A DNA stretch of 64,000 bases from Symbiodinium natans (GCA_905221605.1 CAJNDS010002024.1:201501-265500); one strand, 5' to 3'; positions 10,648 to 20,861 are shown, numbered from the stretch's first letter. Program-made: numbers and translations. The notes: a model not told the origin generated them from the letters alone.

Positions 10648-11345
10648 GGCTTTGAAATGTGGCCCTACATTGGTGCATCTCAAAGGTGAATCGCTTGGGG
10701 TTCACACAGGAGCAATTAGCTTCTGGGCACGCCTGTGGCCAGTAACTAGGTCATCGGTCTCCTCGCGATTCCCCCTCGTCCTGTGCATATAGGCTGCCAA
10801 TCGGCCTTCATGCGGCTTGAAACGTGCCGCGTGTCGGACGTATGTACAGAAATTGGACTACAAAGGGGTCCCCGGGCGATCAATAGAACAAGGACTCAAT
10901 TGGCAGCTACAGGCTTCACCGGGTTTAGGGCTGGGGGGGCTAGCAAAACCCAACAGTATCCAACATGAGTAACCTAAGAGTAGCGAGGCCCTGTGGCCCC
11001 CCCCTCACCCCGACTGGCCTTTGAAATCGCCAGCGACTACATCTTCAAGGTGAATCGCACGGGCACTTCCAAGTAAATGTCATATGGGCCCGCCTGTGGC
11101 CAGGGCGTAGGTGCAAATCTTCCCATGCAAGTCCCCCCGCGTGCGTGTAGACTGCTGTGCAGTCCTTGCAACGGGAAACATCGATCAGCGGGCCTTTCAG
11201 AGGGGCGCGCTGTGAGGCATCTCGAGGGAGAGTCATCCGAGCACCCAAGGATATAATCTCTAGGCCCGCCTGTGGCCGGTGAATAGGTACACCCTTCTCC
11301 CATGATTCTCCCGTTTAGCCATACATCCAGCCGGACAGCTTGGTG
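10648..11345. repeat. Degenerate tandem repeat, three units
   Basis: Three diverged units begin near 10648, 11016 and 11190. Shared blocks, in order, are GGCCTTTGAAAT-like, CATCTTCAAGGTGAATCGC (the last only in units 1 and 2), and CCCGCCTGTGGCCNG (10725-10742, 11090-11104, 11261-11276), followed by a TCCCATG/CCCCC stretch. Unit spacing is uneven (368 and about 174 bp). Several stops interrupt all frames, so a coding role is unlikely. Confidence 0.65.
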
Positions 11346-11519
11346 AGTGCGTGCAACTCAACATGAATTAAGAGTAAGGAAAGTAAATTTACTCAGAGCG
11401 AGTTGATGCATGGTCCAATTTCGAATTGTGGGGAGCTGCGAATTAGGTGATACAGTCGCCTACCTACTCTCTGCGGGAGTCAGGAAGGCTTGCATTGCGG
11501 GTTCAGCTAGGGATGTGGC

Positions 11520-12044
11520 CTAAGATTGAGAAAAAGTCTTCCCAGTCTTTCCTTGGGTCTCGGGCCTAAACCCCAAACTCCCAAGCCTCCTGAAAGCTGC
11601 CTTTGGCTTTCCAGAGGTCCCAGGACGGATACCAGAAGACGAAGTCGGCTCTGGGTTCTCAGCTGGCGGCTCGCCTGAACCCTCCTCTCCAGCCGCTGCG
11701 GCTGGCTCCTGCTCCTCCACACGCGGCTTCTTTGGCGGGGCCTGGAGGTCTTCAGGGATCAGCGTAGCCTCGAGCAAGCCGATGGACTCGATGGAAGTGC
11801 GGAAGGCCTGCTCCGGCAGATCTTGCAGATGTCGCATACTGGCCAGCAGCACATCGTTGGCGGTGCACAAGCAGGCAGGGTGCGCTCGAGACACGTGGTC
11901 GGCAATCAAGGTCGCGCATTCCCGAGCCTCTAACACCTTCAACTCCTCGTCACCCCGCGCGAGCCACTCCACCTCTACGTCTGGGGCGCCGGGTGCAGGC
12001 CCAAATTGGTTGACGATCTCTGACATCGTTGTCCCCAATGTCAT
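11520..12044 (-). CDS. Hypothetical protein with a possible nuclear localisation signal; probable exon
   Basis: I do not recognise this 174-codon frame, but it reads like protein. An ordered N-terminal part contains charged and hydrophobic runs (VEVEWLARGDEELKVLEARE) and two cysteines (HPACLC). It is followed by the basic patch PPKKPRVEE near residue 110, which resembles a monopartite nuclear localisation signal, then by a Glu/Pro/Ala/Ser-rich, probably disordered tail. The frame stays open upstream to a TGA at 12159-12161, adding up to 38 codons, so the exon could begin there. The last 25 codons run through degenerate telomere-like sequence, so a splice donor may precede them. It lies in an array-poor island, 220 bp downstream of the spliced-leader copy on the same strand. 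An antisense frame (11782-12225) overlaps it. Real coding potential is likely but not proven. Confidence 0.45.
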   Translation of the reverse strand: MTLGTTMSEIVNQFGPAPGAPDVEVEWLARGDEELKVLEARECATLIADHVSRAHPACLCTANDVLLASMRHLQDLPEQAFRTSIESIGLLEATLIPEDLQAPPKKPRVEEQEPAAAAGEEGSGEPPAENPEPTSSSGIRPGTSGKPKAAFRRLGSLGFRPETQGKTGKTFSQS

Positions 12045-12263
12045 AACACTGTGCTCTGAAGGGGCTGCTCGGCGATCTTGGAGCTCAGGCGCCGAGCCTA
12101 GGGCTTCAAGGTTTTCCTTCTTCAGTCGTATGGAGGAGGGGCTTAGGAGCAGTGGAGTTCAGCGTGTCAGGTACTTTCTTAGCATGACCCCAATCAAGCT
12201 GCAGGATCTGCAGGTGTCAGGATGAAGTAAAGGCTCCACGGGATTCGCTAAGGGTGCATGTAC

Positions 12264-12285
12264 CTGGAGCCAAAATGGCTACGGA
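12264..12285 (-). other. Dinoflagellate spliced-leader sequence (relic or SL RNA gene candidate)
   Basis: Read on the minus strand, 12285 to 12264 matches the conserved 22-nt dinoflagellate spliced leader at 21 positions, including CCGTAGCCATTTTGGCTC without a break. The single difference is C for A at position 20. The next bases are GTACATG, so a GT donor follows directly as in an SL RNA gene. Against that, it is a single copy with no visible array. The alternative is a retroposed mature mRNA, with the 5' untranslated region leading to the open frame at 12044. A telomeric array abuts its 5' side. Confidence 0.8.
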
Positions 12286-12286
12286 G

Positions 12287-12309
12287 GGTTTAGGGTTTAG
12301 GGTTTAGGG
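12287..12309 (+). repeat. Short telomeric run between spliced leader and family A element
   Basis: Three TTTAGGG units join the spliced-leader copy on one side and GGGCTACTTGAAGG on the other. Confidence 0.9.
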
Positions 12310-12310
12310 C

Positions 12311-12422
12311 TACTTGAAGGTTCATGGGTAGTTTTTAAGTAGGGTTCTAGGTACCCTAAAGAAGGTTATAACCAGTTGTAATGATAGTTACCCCAGATGT
12401 AACTACCCATGAACCTGCAAGT
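12311..12422. mobile_element. MITE-like family A element, full length
   Basis: Left TACTTGAAGGTTCATGGG, loop GTACCCTAAAGAAGG, right CCCATGAACCTGCAAGTG. Confidence 0.8.
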
Positions 12423-12899
12423 GAGGTTTCAAGCCTCTGCAGCACATTTCGCATTTCGGGGGTGGGGCGAGGTGGGGGGTTGTCCTAAGCCAGGGCTCAT
12501 CTACATAGGTACCTTTAAAACACTTGCACAAGGCTTTCAGAAAGAAACCCCCTAAACCCTGAACCCTAAACCCTAAACCCCTTGTAATCTTAAATCCTGA
12601 AGCCCAAAGCAAGCAAAGCTCCGCTCTGCCCAGAACCTCAGAATACCCAAAACGATGGCCTGTCTACCCTGTTTGGGAGGGATGGCAGGTGTCGAAACCC
12701 TAAACCCTAAACCCTAAACATATTGAACTTGCAGTTTGTTAAACCTTAAGGTCTAGCGGATTCAGGAATCCAGGGTTCAGGGCCTTTGAGTTAAACACTC
12801 TCCTCTAGTGTCAGTACCTTCTTTTGGGAGATTCTAGATTCTAGTGTTGTGGGGGCATTTAGAGAAAATGTGTGTATATGTCTATATACATATATATGT

Positions 12900-13810
12900 A
12901 TTAATGGAGGGTACCCCTATTTCAGGTAAACTCAAACCTCGGACCTTGCGGGTCGCATATCGGATCTGCGGCTCGCTGGTCACCCGCCAGAGGCGCTCCT
13001 GGGGGGCGAAGGTTTCGCGTTGCACGCCTAGCTGGTCTCTACCCTGAATCTGCACAGCCCGAAGAAATTTTAGCTGAATGTCATGAAGTTGGGGTGCGGC
13101 GCGATCCCGCCCGTGTACGCTCCAGCACTTTTCGTCATTTTCAGGTGTGGAAAGAGGTTTTCGCGCTTCTCCCACTGGTTCAAACCAAGGCAATGTCTGT
13201 GCGTAACATGCCAGCACGATGATAGCGTCCATTGCCATGTTGGAAGTGCTTCCATTGGCCAAACAATCCATGCGCGCAGGATGATAACATCCACGTGGTC
13301 AGTGCTGCAATCAGTGCAGTTTTGCAAGATTGTTGTTTCGTCATCGCCGACAGGCGTACTCAGACAAGCCGACAGAGGATGCGGCTGCCTGTGACCCCGA
13401 AATCGGCCTTTTGAACATATGCCCTTCTTGGAAATCACACGCCTGCCTAAGTCTTGTGCATGTAAGCAGAATTAAGCAGGCGCGCAATGATGTCTCGTCA
13501 CGGGCGGCAAAGCGCCACTCACCACATTGTTGGGGCAAGTCGCGAAAAAATTGATGCTAAGCCCAGGTTAACCTCAGTTGTTTAGAGATTTCGTGCTGCT
13601 TTTGAGTGCCCGAAGCTGCTCGAAACACGACCGAAAGGAGGAGTCTACTAACCCAGCATCTTCACCGCCTACTGAAAGTCAGTCCTTCTGCCGTTCCAGC
13701 TGGTGCTGCAAGTCTTCGATGGTCTTCGCCTGGTCCTGGATCTGCTGCCTTTGCCTCATGGCTGGGTTGCCAGTACAGGGGCTCGGGCCCTTCCTGCCCG
13801 AGAGGTGACT
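12900..13810. other. Array-poor island with unassigned open frames
   Basis: This segment has almost no telomeric repeat and carries overlapping frames on both strands. The most protein-like is minus strand 12882-13271 (129 codons, with a charged stretch RETFAPQERLWRVTSEPQIRYATRKVRG). I do not recognise it. It may be one or more exons or a gene relic. Strand and boundaries cannot be settled by eye. Confidence 0.3.
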
Positions 13811-13816
13811 GCAAGA

Positions 13817-13916
13817 ACCCTAAACCCTAAACCCTAAACCCTAAACCCTAAACCCTAAACCCTAAACCCTAAACCCTAAACCCTAAACCCTAAACCCTAA
13901 ACCCTAAACCCTAAAC
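13817..13916 (-). repeat. Interstitial telomeric array (CCCTAAA)
   Basis: Fourteen perfect units. Confidence 0.95.
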
Positions 13917-13938
13917 AAACTGCTTGGACAACTCACAC

Positions 13939-14051
13939 CGTGGAGGTTCATGGCGAGTAAGTAAGTAGGGTTATCAGTAGGGGACCTATGCTTATAACCT
14001 TACATAGGGTAGTTATAACCCTACTTATATCTACCCATGAACCTTCAAATA
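13939..14051. mobile_element. MITE-like family A element
   Basis: TGGAGGTTCATGG at the left, TACCCATGAACCTTCAAAT at the right. Confidence 0.75.
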
Positions 14052-14552
14052 AGGGTCTCCTTCCTGGAGTGGGACTGGATGCCTGAGCTAGTAAGATGTT
14101 GCTTCGACTTTGGCCGGATGGTGGGAACTGACCACCCTGCACTTTGCTAAGGGCTGGAGTTTTGAGCGTCTAGGGGCCATCAACTCTGCCATGTGATTTA
14201 AGTAGCCAGTCCGGCTACATCTACCGCAATTCTTGGCGAGAGTTCGAGAACACCCAAAAGCGCTAAACTATCCAAATTTAAAACCTCCTAAGAAGTTGAA
14301 ACCTTAACGCCCTGAAACAATCAGACTCAAGCCATAAAATGACCCCTGCAAAACTTTAGCCCTAAAGCCCGAAACACAAACACCTAAACCCTAACCCTAA
14401 GCCCCACAAGCCCTACAACACCCAACAAAAATGACAAAACCCTCAAACCAAGGATGGCTCTTAAAACCGAAAAATCTTCTAAACATGATCCTCCTAAACC
14501 CAAAAAGAGAAAAATGAAATACTCCGAGAGCCTACGTAGAAACACCCATATA

Positions 14553-14606
14553 CTAACAGTCCTTAGTAGGGATTATAGTGTCCCCTATTATAATCCCTAC
14601 TAACAC
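14553..14606. mobile_element. Short palindromic element (AGGGATTATA core)
   Basis: TAGTAGGGATTATAGTG faces TATTATAATCCCTACTA. A related, longer copy lies at 34644-34710. Confidence 0.55.
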
Positions 14607-14753
14607 CCCCAACCCTAAACAATGAACCCTAAACGCTAGGGTGTCTAAGCATGATCGCCCTAAAGCCCGACACCGGAACTCCCCGCGCCTGAGTGCCTCA
14701 GCGGCACTGGCCTCGCGCGAGGCCAGGAGTGAGAGGCGGCGCCTGGGCCGGGA

Positions 14754-14873
14754 CCCTAAACCCTAAACCCTAAACCCTAAACCCTAAACCCTAAACCCTA
14801 AACCCTAAACCCTAAACCCTAAACCCTAACCCTAAACCCTAAACCCTAAACCCTGAACCCTAAACCCTAAACC
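14754..14873 (-). repeat. Interstitial telomeric array (CCCTAAA)
   Basis: About 17 units, one six-base CCCTAA. Confidence 0.95.
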
Positions 14874-15547
14874 AGGGGTTTCGGGTTTAGGGTTTGGAGG
14901 CTGGGGAACGTTAGGAAACTTTGGGGATTTTGAGAAACCAATGTTTGGGGGGGCGGGGTTCTTTTGGGGTTTCGAGGGTGTTTTTGCGGCAGGCTCAGAA
15001 GCTTGAACCCTAAACCCTACACGCCAAGGCCTGTAGACTTTCTAAGGTCTGTAGATGGCAGCTTTAGTACCAAGGGAGCCTAACAGTAATATTAAAAGGG
15101 AAATAAGAGCACTTTAAGGGGCCTTCAAGGGTGGCTACCACTGAGATGCATCTTCTGTTAGTCCTACCGGTTCCTAATCCCGTAACTTGGTATATAAGAG
15201 GACAGCAGGTGCCTCAGTCCCTTCTTAGTCTTCCCACTCGTACGCAACGTCATGGGCATGTTTCGTGCTGATGGTGGATGTGAAGCCCAATGATGCTGCG
15301 CAGCCCAATTGCTCGTCATGTGCACAGCGAGGATGTCCCTACAACAAAGCGTCAGAATATGAACCAAAGCCAGCCCTTCAAGTCAAACATCAACGTTGGC
15401 AGCCTCAGAACCGCTACTAAGCCGCCCTCGAACCCGAAAGATTAAGGACTTCAAGACCAGGTAACATACCCCGAAACACCAACTCTTTGACACCGAACCT
15501 TGTAGCGAAAGGCTAAAGCCAAACCTCGTATGTTTAACCTTCTACTT
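14874..15547. other. Intergenic stretch, nothing assigned
   Basis: It contains a few degenerate TTTAGGG/CCCTAAA units. An open frame on the minus strand (15164-15367) is not recognised. Confidence 0.4.
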
Positions 15548-15648
15548 GGTAGCCCAGTAAACATATCATGGTAAGGGCACCCTTTTTGTTCTTGGTTACT
15601 TTACAACCCAGAACCAATAAAAAGGGTAAAGGGTACCACTGGGCTACC
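15548..15648. mobile_element. MITE-like family B element, full length
   Basis: GGTAGCCCAGTAAACATAT at the left, GGGTACCACTGGGCTACC at the right, and internal AAGGGCACCCTTTTT facing AAAAAGGGTAAAGGG. Confidence 0.8.
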
Positions 15649-16340
15649 GAGTATAACTCTGTGAATCTCCTTTCCAGCTCCAAGAATCTCCAACTCCACC
15701 TCTGCCCTGCGGTTGCAGTCTGCCAGCTGGCTGTTCACACGATCTTCCTGGGTTGCCACTTTTGGGTGTCCCCCCTGAACCCTAAACCTAAGACCCTAAG
15801 TTGGGCAACTCCCAACAGCCGAAAAAAGTTGGGTTTCTGTCTCTAGAGGCGGGGGGCCATTTGCCACCCCGGAACCCTCGGAACGGAACGGAACAGAACT
15901 TGACGATCTTTTTCTTGCTGGCTGTTGGGTTGCACAGCTGGGCTAATAGGTTGTGCATCCTAGGTGCATGCTGCCCAGTAGGTTAAGGGTTGAGGTACCC
16001 CCCCCCCCCGCCAAATTTCAACCTAGGTGTTCCTCGTTTCTAAGCCCTTTAACCAACGTTTGTATAGTTAGGGGGCTTCTCCTTGTAACCCACTACATCC
16101 TACGTAGTAAATATCGGGAGGGTCTCTTCAGGAAGGGGCCAGCACCACCCTAAACCCTTTTGCAACCCAAACTCCACTCTTGCCACCCTAAACCCTAAAC
16201 CCTAAACCCTAAACCCTAAACGGCCCAAAGAGCCCTACTGCCCGAAACCCCAAATTCTCTTCCAGGGGGCGCGAAGCTGGAGGCGAGCTCGGAGCTCCGA
16301 CTTCTGCCTCTCCACTTCTTGCCTGCTTTCTGAGTAGGGG

Positions 16341-16498
16341 TAGGGTTTAGGGTTTAGGGTTTAGGGTTTAGGGGTTTAGGGGTTTAGGGGTTTAGGGGTT
16401 TAGGGGTTTAGGGGTTTAGGGGTTTAGGGGTTTAGGGGTTTGGGGGTTTGGGGGTTTGGGGTTTAGGGGTTTGGGGTTTGGGGTTTAGGGGTTTGGGG
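16341..16498 (+). repeat. Telomeric array passing from 7-mer to 8-mer units
   Basis: About four TTTAGGG units are followed by about ten TTTAGGGG units and then TTTGGGGG and TTTGGGG forms, ending at a family A element. Confidence 0.95.
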
Positions 16499-16613
16499 CA
16501 CTTGAAGGTTCATGGGTAGTTCTAAGTAGGGTTGTAAGTACCCTTCAGAGAGTTAAAAGTGTCGTTACCCTACTTGTAACCCTACTTATATCTACCCATG
16601 AACCTCCAAGTAG
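16499..16613. mobile_element. MITE-like family A element, full length
   Basis: Left CACTTGAAGGTTCATGGG, right CCCATGAACCTCCAAGTA; it directly follows the 8-mer telomeric array. Confidence 0.8.
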
Positions 16614-16877
16614 AGTCTAGGGTTGATTGGAACCCTGATGAGCAAATCTAATGTTTGCTGTTGCTCGGAATCCATGATGCCGTTTCTTAGGAATGTTATA
16701 GAAGCCAACCATAACATTAACATAGTAAACATATGATCAAAATTCCCGTAGTTCGAGGCTTGTAAAGGCTCCGTCCCATCACTTATCGATATGCAGCCTC
16801 TCACAGTTTACTCGGACCTCCCTTTCTGAAGCCTCAAGCTTCCCAAAAAACGCCCTAAACCCTGCAAACACTAGACT

Positions 16878-16926
16878 TGCGAAACCCTAAACCCTAAACC
16901 CTAAACCCTAAACCCCTTTGCAGCAG
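16878..16926 (-). repeat. Short telomeric run with flanking box
   Basis: CCCTAAA units (16884-16913) run into CCCCTTTGCAGCAGGTCTG. Confidence 0.85.
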
Positions 16927-17670
16927 GTCTGAACCCGAAACCCTTTTTCCTCAAGACCCTCAACCCTCGCAACCTCTCCCCAAATCTAGGGGATAGGATT
17001 AGGGGGACCCTTGGGGATGTAGACCCTCTGAATAAGGCCCCTGCTTAAGAGAGTCAGAAGAGGGCTCAGAAGGGGTTCCTGTTTAAGGGTCCCCCTTATC
17101 CTACCTAGGAAAATCGCATGGGCTGCTGTCGACTGACCTGCACTCCTCAACCAGATGCTGGCGCTGCGATTCAAAGGACTCCTGGTGGGGGTTTAGGGTG
17201 TAGGGTTTAGGGTTTAGGGGTACAATGGGAGCTTTGGGAGGTCTTGGCCCCAAGGGGGTAAATTTCTTCAATGCCACCAGTGGCTAAACGTTCAGCCTTG
17301 GCCAGACTTGGTGGGCCAGTGGGCATATTCTAGTAAGGGTACACTTTTTTTGGTGTAGAGTTTAGAGTTTAGGGTTTAGGGTTTAGGGTTACGTTTATAA
17401 ATTTATAAGGGGACCCGTAACCACCAAGTTACACCAGGCACCACCCCACTTTGAAGACTTACTGGGACACGGCCTCAGCCTACTCTACCAGAAGCTTCGG
17501 TTCCTTGCGATATTCCAGCATCTTCCTCCCTAGGCGGGAGTACATCCTAAACCCCAAGCCCCAAAACAAAGGCACAAACCCCATGGAGCCCCCTTGTAAA
17601 ACCCCAGGAGCCCTATAAACCCTCGGATCCCGATGGCCCTAGTCTCTACCGAGATTCAAGGGGCATATGA

Positions 17671-17762
17671 ACCCTAAACCCTAACCCTAAACCCTAAACC
17701 CTAAACCCTAAACCCTAAACCCTAAACTCTAAACCCTAAACCCTAAACCCTAAACCCTAAAC
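17671..17762 (-). repeat. Interstitial telomeric array (CCCTAAA)
   Basis: About 13 units. Confidence 0.95.
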
Positions 17763-18515
17763 AGGTATACCTATGAAACCCAACATAAAGCCCAGAAAGC
17801 CGCAGGAGAGAGCCCCTCGCCACGGTGTTGGCTCTGACTTAGGCGAGGCTCAGCGGTTCTCTGCACATCGCCTGGCGCGCTGGAAGGGTGCTATCAAACC
17901 ATCTACTCAGCCCTACAAAAGCCCTTTTCCAAAGCCTAAACCCCAAACCCTGAAAAAGAGCGAAAACTTGATCCTGTAAGCCCCAAAACCCTATAAGGGT
18001 TGAACCTTTCATTTTATAACTTCCATCCCTCCCCTCCCGGCTTCCTAAACCGATATGCCCTAAACCGAAAATCCCAACCTAGAGTGAATTTGGCGAAACT
18101 TATTAAACATCTAGGTGTTTTCTGTTGATTTCTCTAAATTATGGCCCCTTTTGCGGTCCTTACTAGAAGGCGGCCCCTCTTATTTAGGGTATCCACAAAG
18201 GGACAATCCTTTAGAGAACTAGGAACAGATAAGGTTTATGACCCATGGAACTGTGGTTTCTTGTTGAGAAACCTTACCCCAAGACAGCTAACCCTCACCA
18301 AAAATGGGAAAATGGAAGCCCGCAGGGTTACCCTAAACACTAAACCCTAAACCCTAATGTTGCACCTGCTTTAGTATTGGCCCCCCCTTTAAAGACAATT
18401 TGGCTGAGTTATTCAGGACACCCTGACTGTTTGGAAGCCCCTCTTCAAAGACAAACAGCTCCCGAAATCCGAATTTTTTTTGAGGATTTGGGGCTTGTTT
18501 CGGCCCGGAGGCTCC

Positions 18516-18954
18516 GGCTTAAAGCCGGGCCTTATGATGTTAAAGGCTAACATTGTGATTTTTAAAGGCCGACATCATGCATTCCAACCGGCCGGAAACC
18601 ATTAATTCATTTCGTTCAATCCGGCAAGGGGTGGTCCAGGAGCCCCCTTCGGCCCCGAATAATGGCACTGATTTGGGACCCTGTTTTAGGTCAAGGCCCC
18701 GGCCCGGAGGCTCCGAATTTGGATGCCTTGGTCTCTTGGCTTAAAGCCGGGCCTTATGATGTGATTTTAAAGGCCGACATCATCCATTCCAACCGGCCCG
18801 AAACCATTAATTCCCTTTAAGAAACCATTTGAAAAAATGGTTTCGTTCAATCCGACAAGGGGGTGGTCCAGGAGCCCCCCTCGGCCCCGAATAATGGCAC
18901 TGATTTGGGACCCTGTTTTATGTCAAGGCCCCGGCCCTGAGGCTCCGAATTTGG
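18516..18954. repeat. Direct repeat of ~210 bp, two copies
   Basis: Copy 1 (18516-18722) and copy 2 (18738-18954) both run from GGCTTAAAGCCGGGCC through AAAGGCCGACATCAT, GGTGGTCCAGGAGCCCC and AATAATGGCACTGATTTGGG to GGCTCCGAATTTGG. Copy 2 carries an extra hairpin (AAACCATTTGAAAAAATGG, from about 18821). Both contain internal inverted segments. No coding frame is preserved. Confidence 0.85.
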
Positions 18955-18969
18955 AAAAAAACCTATGGA

Positions 18970-19115
18970 TCCTTTCTAAATTCATATAAACTCATCCCGG
19001 ACCCCTTTTCGATTCGCGCGGCTCCCTTTTAGATTCATATAAGCTCATCCTTTTAAATTCATATGGATCTCTTTTAAATCTATCTAAACTCCTCCCTATT
19101 AAAATCATATAAAAT
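18970..19115. repeat. Degenerate tandem repeat (TTTTAAATTCATATAAACTC)
   Basis: Four or five imperfect units of 25-35 bp directly after the 210-bp direct repeat. Confidence 0.65.
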
Positions 19116-19196
19116 GCCGGGCCCGTTTACAGAGGTCACAATCCAGCCTCGACTGTTCAGGGGAGGGGGGGGGGGGCCCACACTAAAGAGGGTGCA

Positions 19197-19279
19197 ACCC
19201 TAAACCCTAAACCCTACACCCTAAACCCTAAACCCTAAACCCTAGACCCTAGACCCTAAATCCTAAACCCTAAACCCTG
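19197..19279 (-). repeat. Interstitial telomeric array (CCCTAAA)
   Basis: About 11 units with CCCTAGA variants, shortly after a G-run (about 19160-19176). Confidence 0.9.
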
Positions 19280-19361
19280 CACAGTCGCGGCCTTCGCGGC
19301 GCGCCAGCTCGGCGCTGCGTAGCTCGGCGTCGGCCAGGAGCTTCTGAGCTGCGACCTCTCA

Positions 19362-19413
19362 GGGTTTAGGGCTTAGGGCTTAGGGCTTAGGGTTTAGGGT
19401 TTAGGGTTTAGGG
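19362..19413 (+). repeat. Interstitial telomeric repeats (TTTAGGG)
   Basis: Seven units, several in the CTTAGGG form. Confidence 0.9.
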
Positions 19414-19470
19414 CGACCTCTCCGGCTTCTTAAGTGTATCCTCCTGGTTCTTCGTAGGGAATGATGGAAT

Positions 19471-19585
19471 TACTTGGAGGTTCATGGGTAGTTAAAAGTG
19501 GGGATATACGTCCTGCAACTCTACTTATAACCGTTTTGGGGGCAATAAATAACCCTACTTAGAACTACCCTTGAACCTCCAAGTA
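19471..19585. mobile_element. MITE-like family A element, full length
   Basis: TACTTGGAGGTTCATGGG and CCCTTGAACCTCCAAGTA with TA at both borders. Confidence 0.85.
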
Positions 19586-20086
19586 GGGCCCTATAATTTG
19601 GGGTTTAGGGTTTAGGTTTTCTATATACTCTTTAAGAGACTATATAGGGTACCTCATTCCCTCATTCTGTAATAAGAACCAGCCAATTGTCTCTTGAAAC
19701 TTCCTGGGTACTAATCAATGCTGACAGTAATTAGACATTTCTAGATGCATGCTCAAGACTTGCACAATCTAAAAACATTTGCTTACATGCACTACAACTG
19801 TATATACATAAGGTTCAACAGTAGCATGAACAGAATAATGTGAACAGTATTGTTCAGGGCCATGACGTTAGGGCTTCGCACTGGGCATGAACAGGCCATG
19901 AAACTTCGCTTGGTTTGGTCCAGCGGCGGTTTAGGGTTTAGGGTTTAGGGTTTAGGGTCTAGGGTTTAGGGTCTAGGGCATCGTATCTGCGGCTTCACTC
20001 CCTTGGAAGCCGAGCTGGGGATGCCTTCCTCCTGCATGCCACTGCAACTTCCCCAGCTCCTTCAGTTATCCCTCCTGCTCTGAACT

Positions 20087-20202
20087 TGGCTGCACTTAGG
20101 AGGGTAGCTATAAATTAAATTTCTATCTGCCTTATTAAGAAACCCAATAAGCCCAAAAAGGCTAAAGATCTAAAGTTGCAGTAAAGCACCACAAAGTAAA
20201 TA
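20087..20202. repeat. Dispersed repeat, copy 1 (pair with 25586-25700)
   Basis: TTGGCTGCAC..AGGAGGGTAG, then TGCCTTATTAAGAAACC and AAGGCTAAAGATCTAAAG and AGTAAAGCACCACAAAGTA. Downstream comes the box CCCTTTTTGCAGCAGGACT (20227-20245). Confidence 0.8.
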
Positions 20203-20396
20203 AACCCTATACCCTAGACCCAAGACCCTTTTTGCAGCAGGACTCCTCGCCGCTGCCTCGCCCTTATGCCCCCGCAGCCCAGGACAACCAAAGACCCAAG
20301 ACCCTAAACCTTGAACCCTGCACCTAAGCAACTGGCTAAACAGATGGCGCAAATTGAAGAAGTCGATCCGGGGGATCACGAGGCCTCGAGTGAACG

Positions 20397-20515
20397 CACT
20401 TGGAGGCTCATGGGTAGTTCTAAGTAGGGCTCTAATAGTCTAAGTGCCCTAAGTAAGGTTAGAAATATAGTTGTCCTACTTATAACCTTCTTGCAACTAC
20501 CCATGAACCTCCAAG
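20397..20515. mobile_element. MITE-like family A element, full length
   Basis: CACTTGGAGGCTCATGGG and CCCATGAACCTCCAAG; loop GTGCCCTAAGTAAGG. Confidence 0.8.
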
Positions 20516-20861
20516 AAGCAAGCAGCTTTTTCACAGCAGCCAAAAGCAGCGAACTCACGGTTTCGGCACAGTCGAGACAGCCTCAATGTTTTTAACGAAG
20601 GCTTGTCCTGTTGCTTCGTCCGGATGAATCGCAGCTTCGGTCGACTTCCCGACATGTTCCCTTCCTTTGACGTGCCTTCTCGCAACCACCAAAAGGGGTC
20701 AACTTTCCATGTTGCTTGTAGGTTTCGCATTCTAAAGAGGATGGTTACCATTGTAACGTTAAGGGTGCGCTTCTGTAGTTCAAAGTTCAGGAAACGAATG
20801 AACAAGGGGTTCTAGTTTAGGCCTTAGGGCTTAGGTTTGAAACATCCATAAACTCAACAAA

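Noticed and set aside
11782..12225. Plus-strand 147-codon open frame
   Set aside because: It overlaps the more protein-like minus-strand frame, and the GC-rich composition explains openness on both strands.
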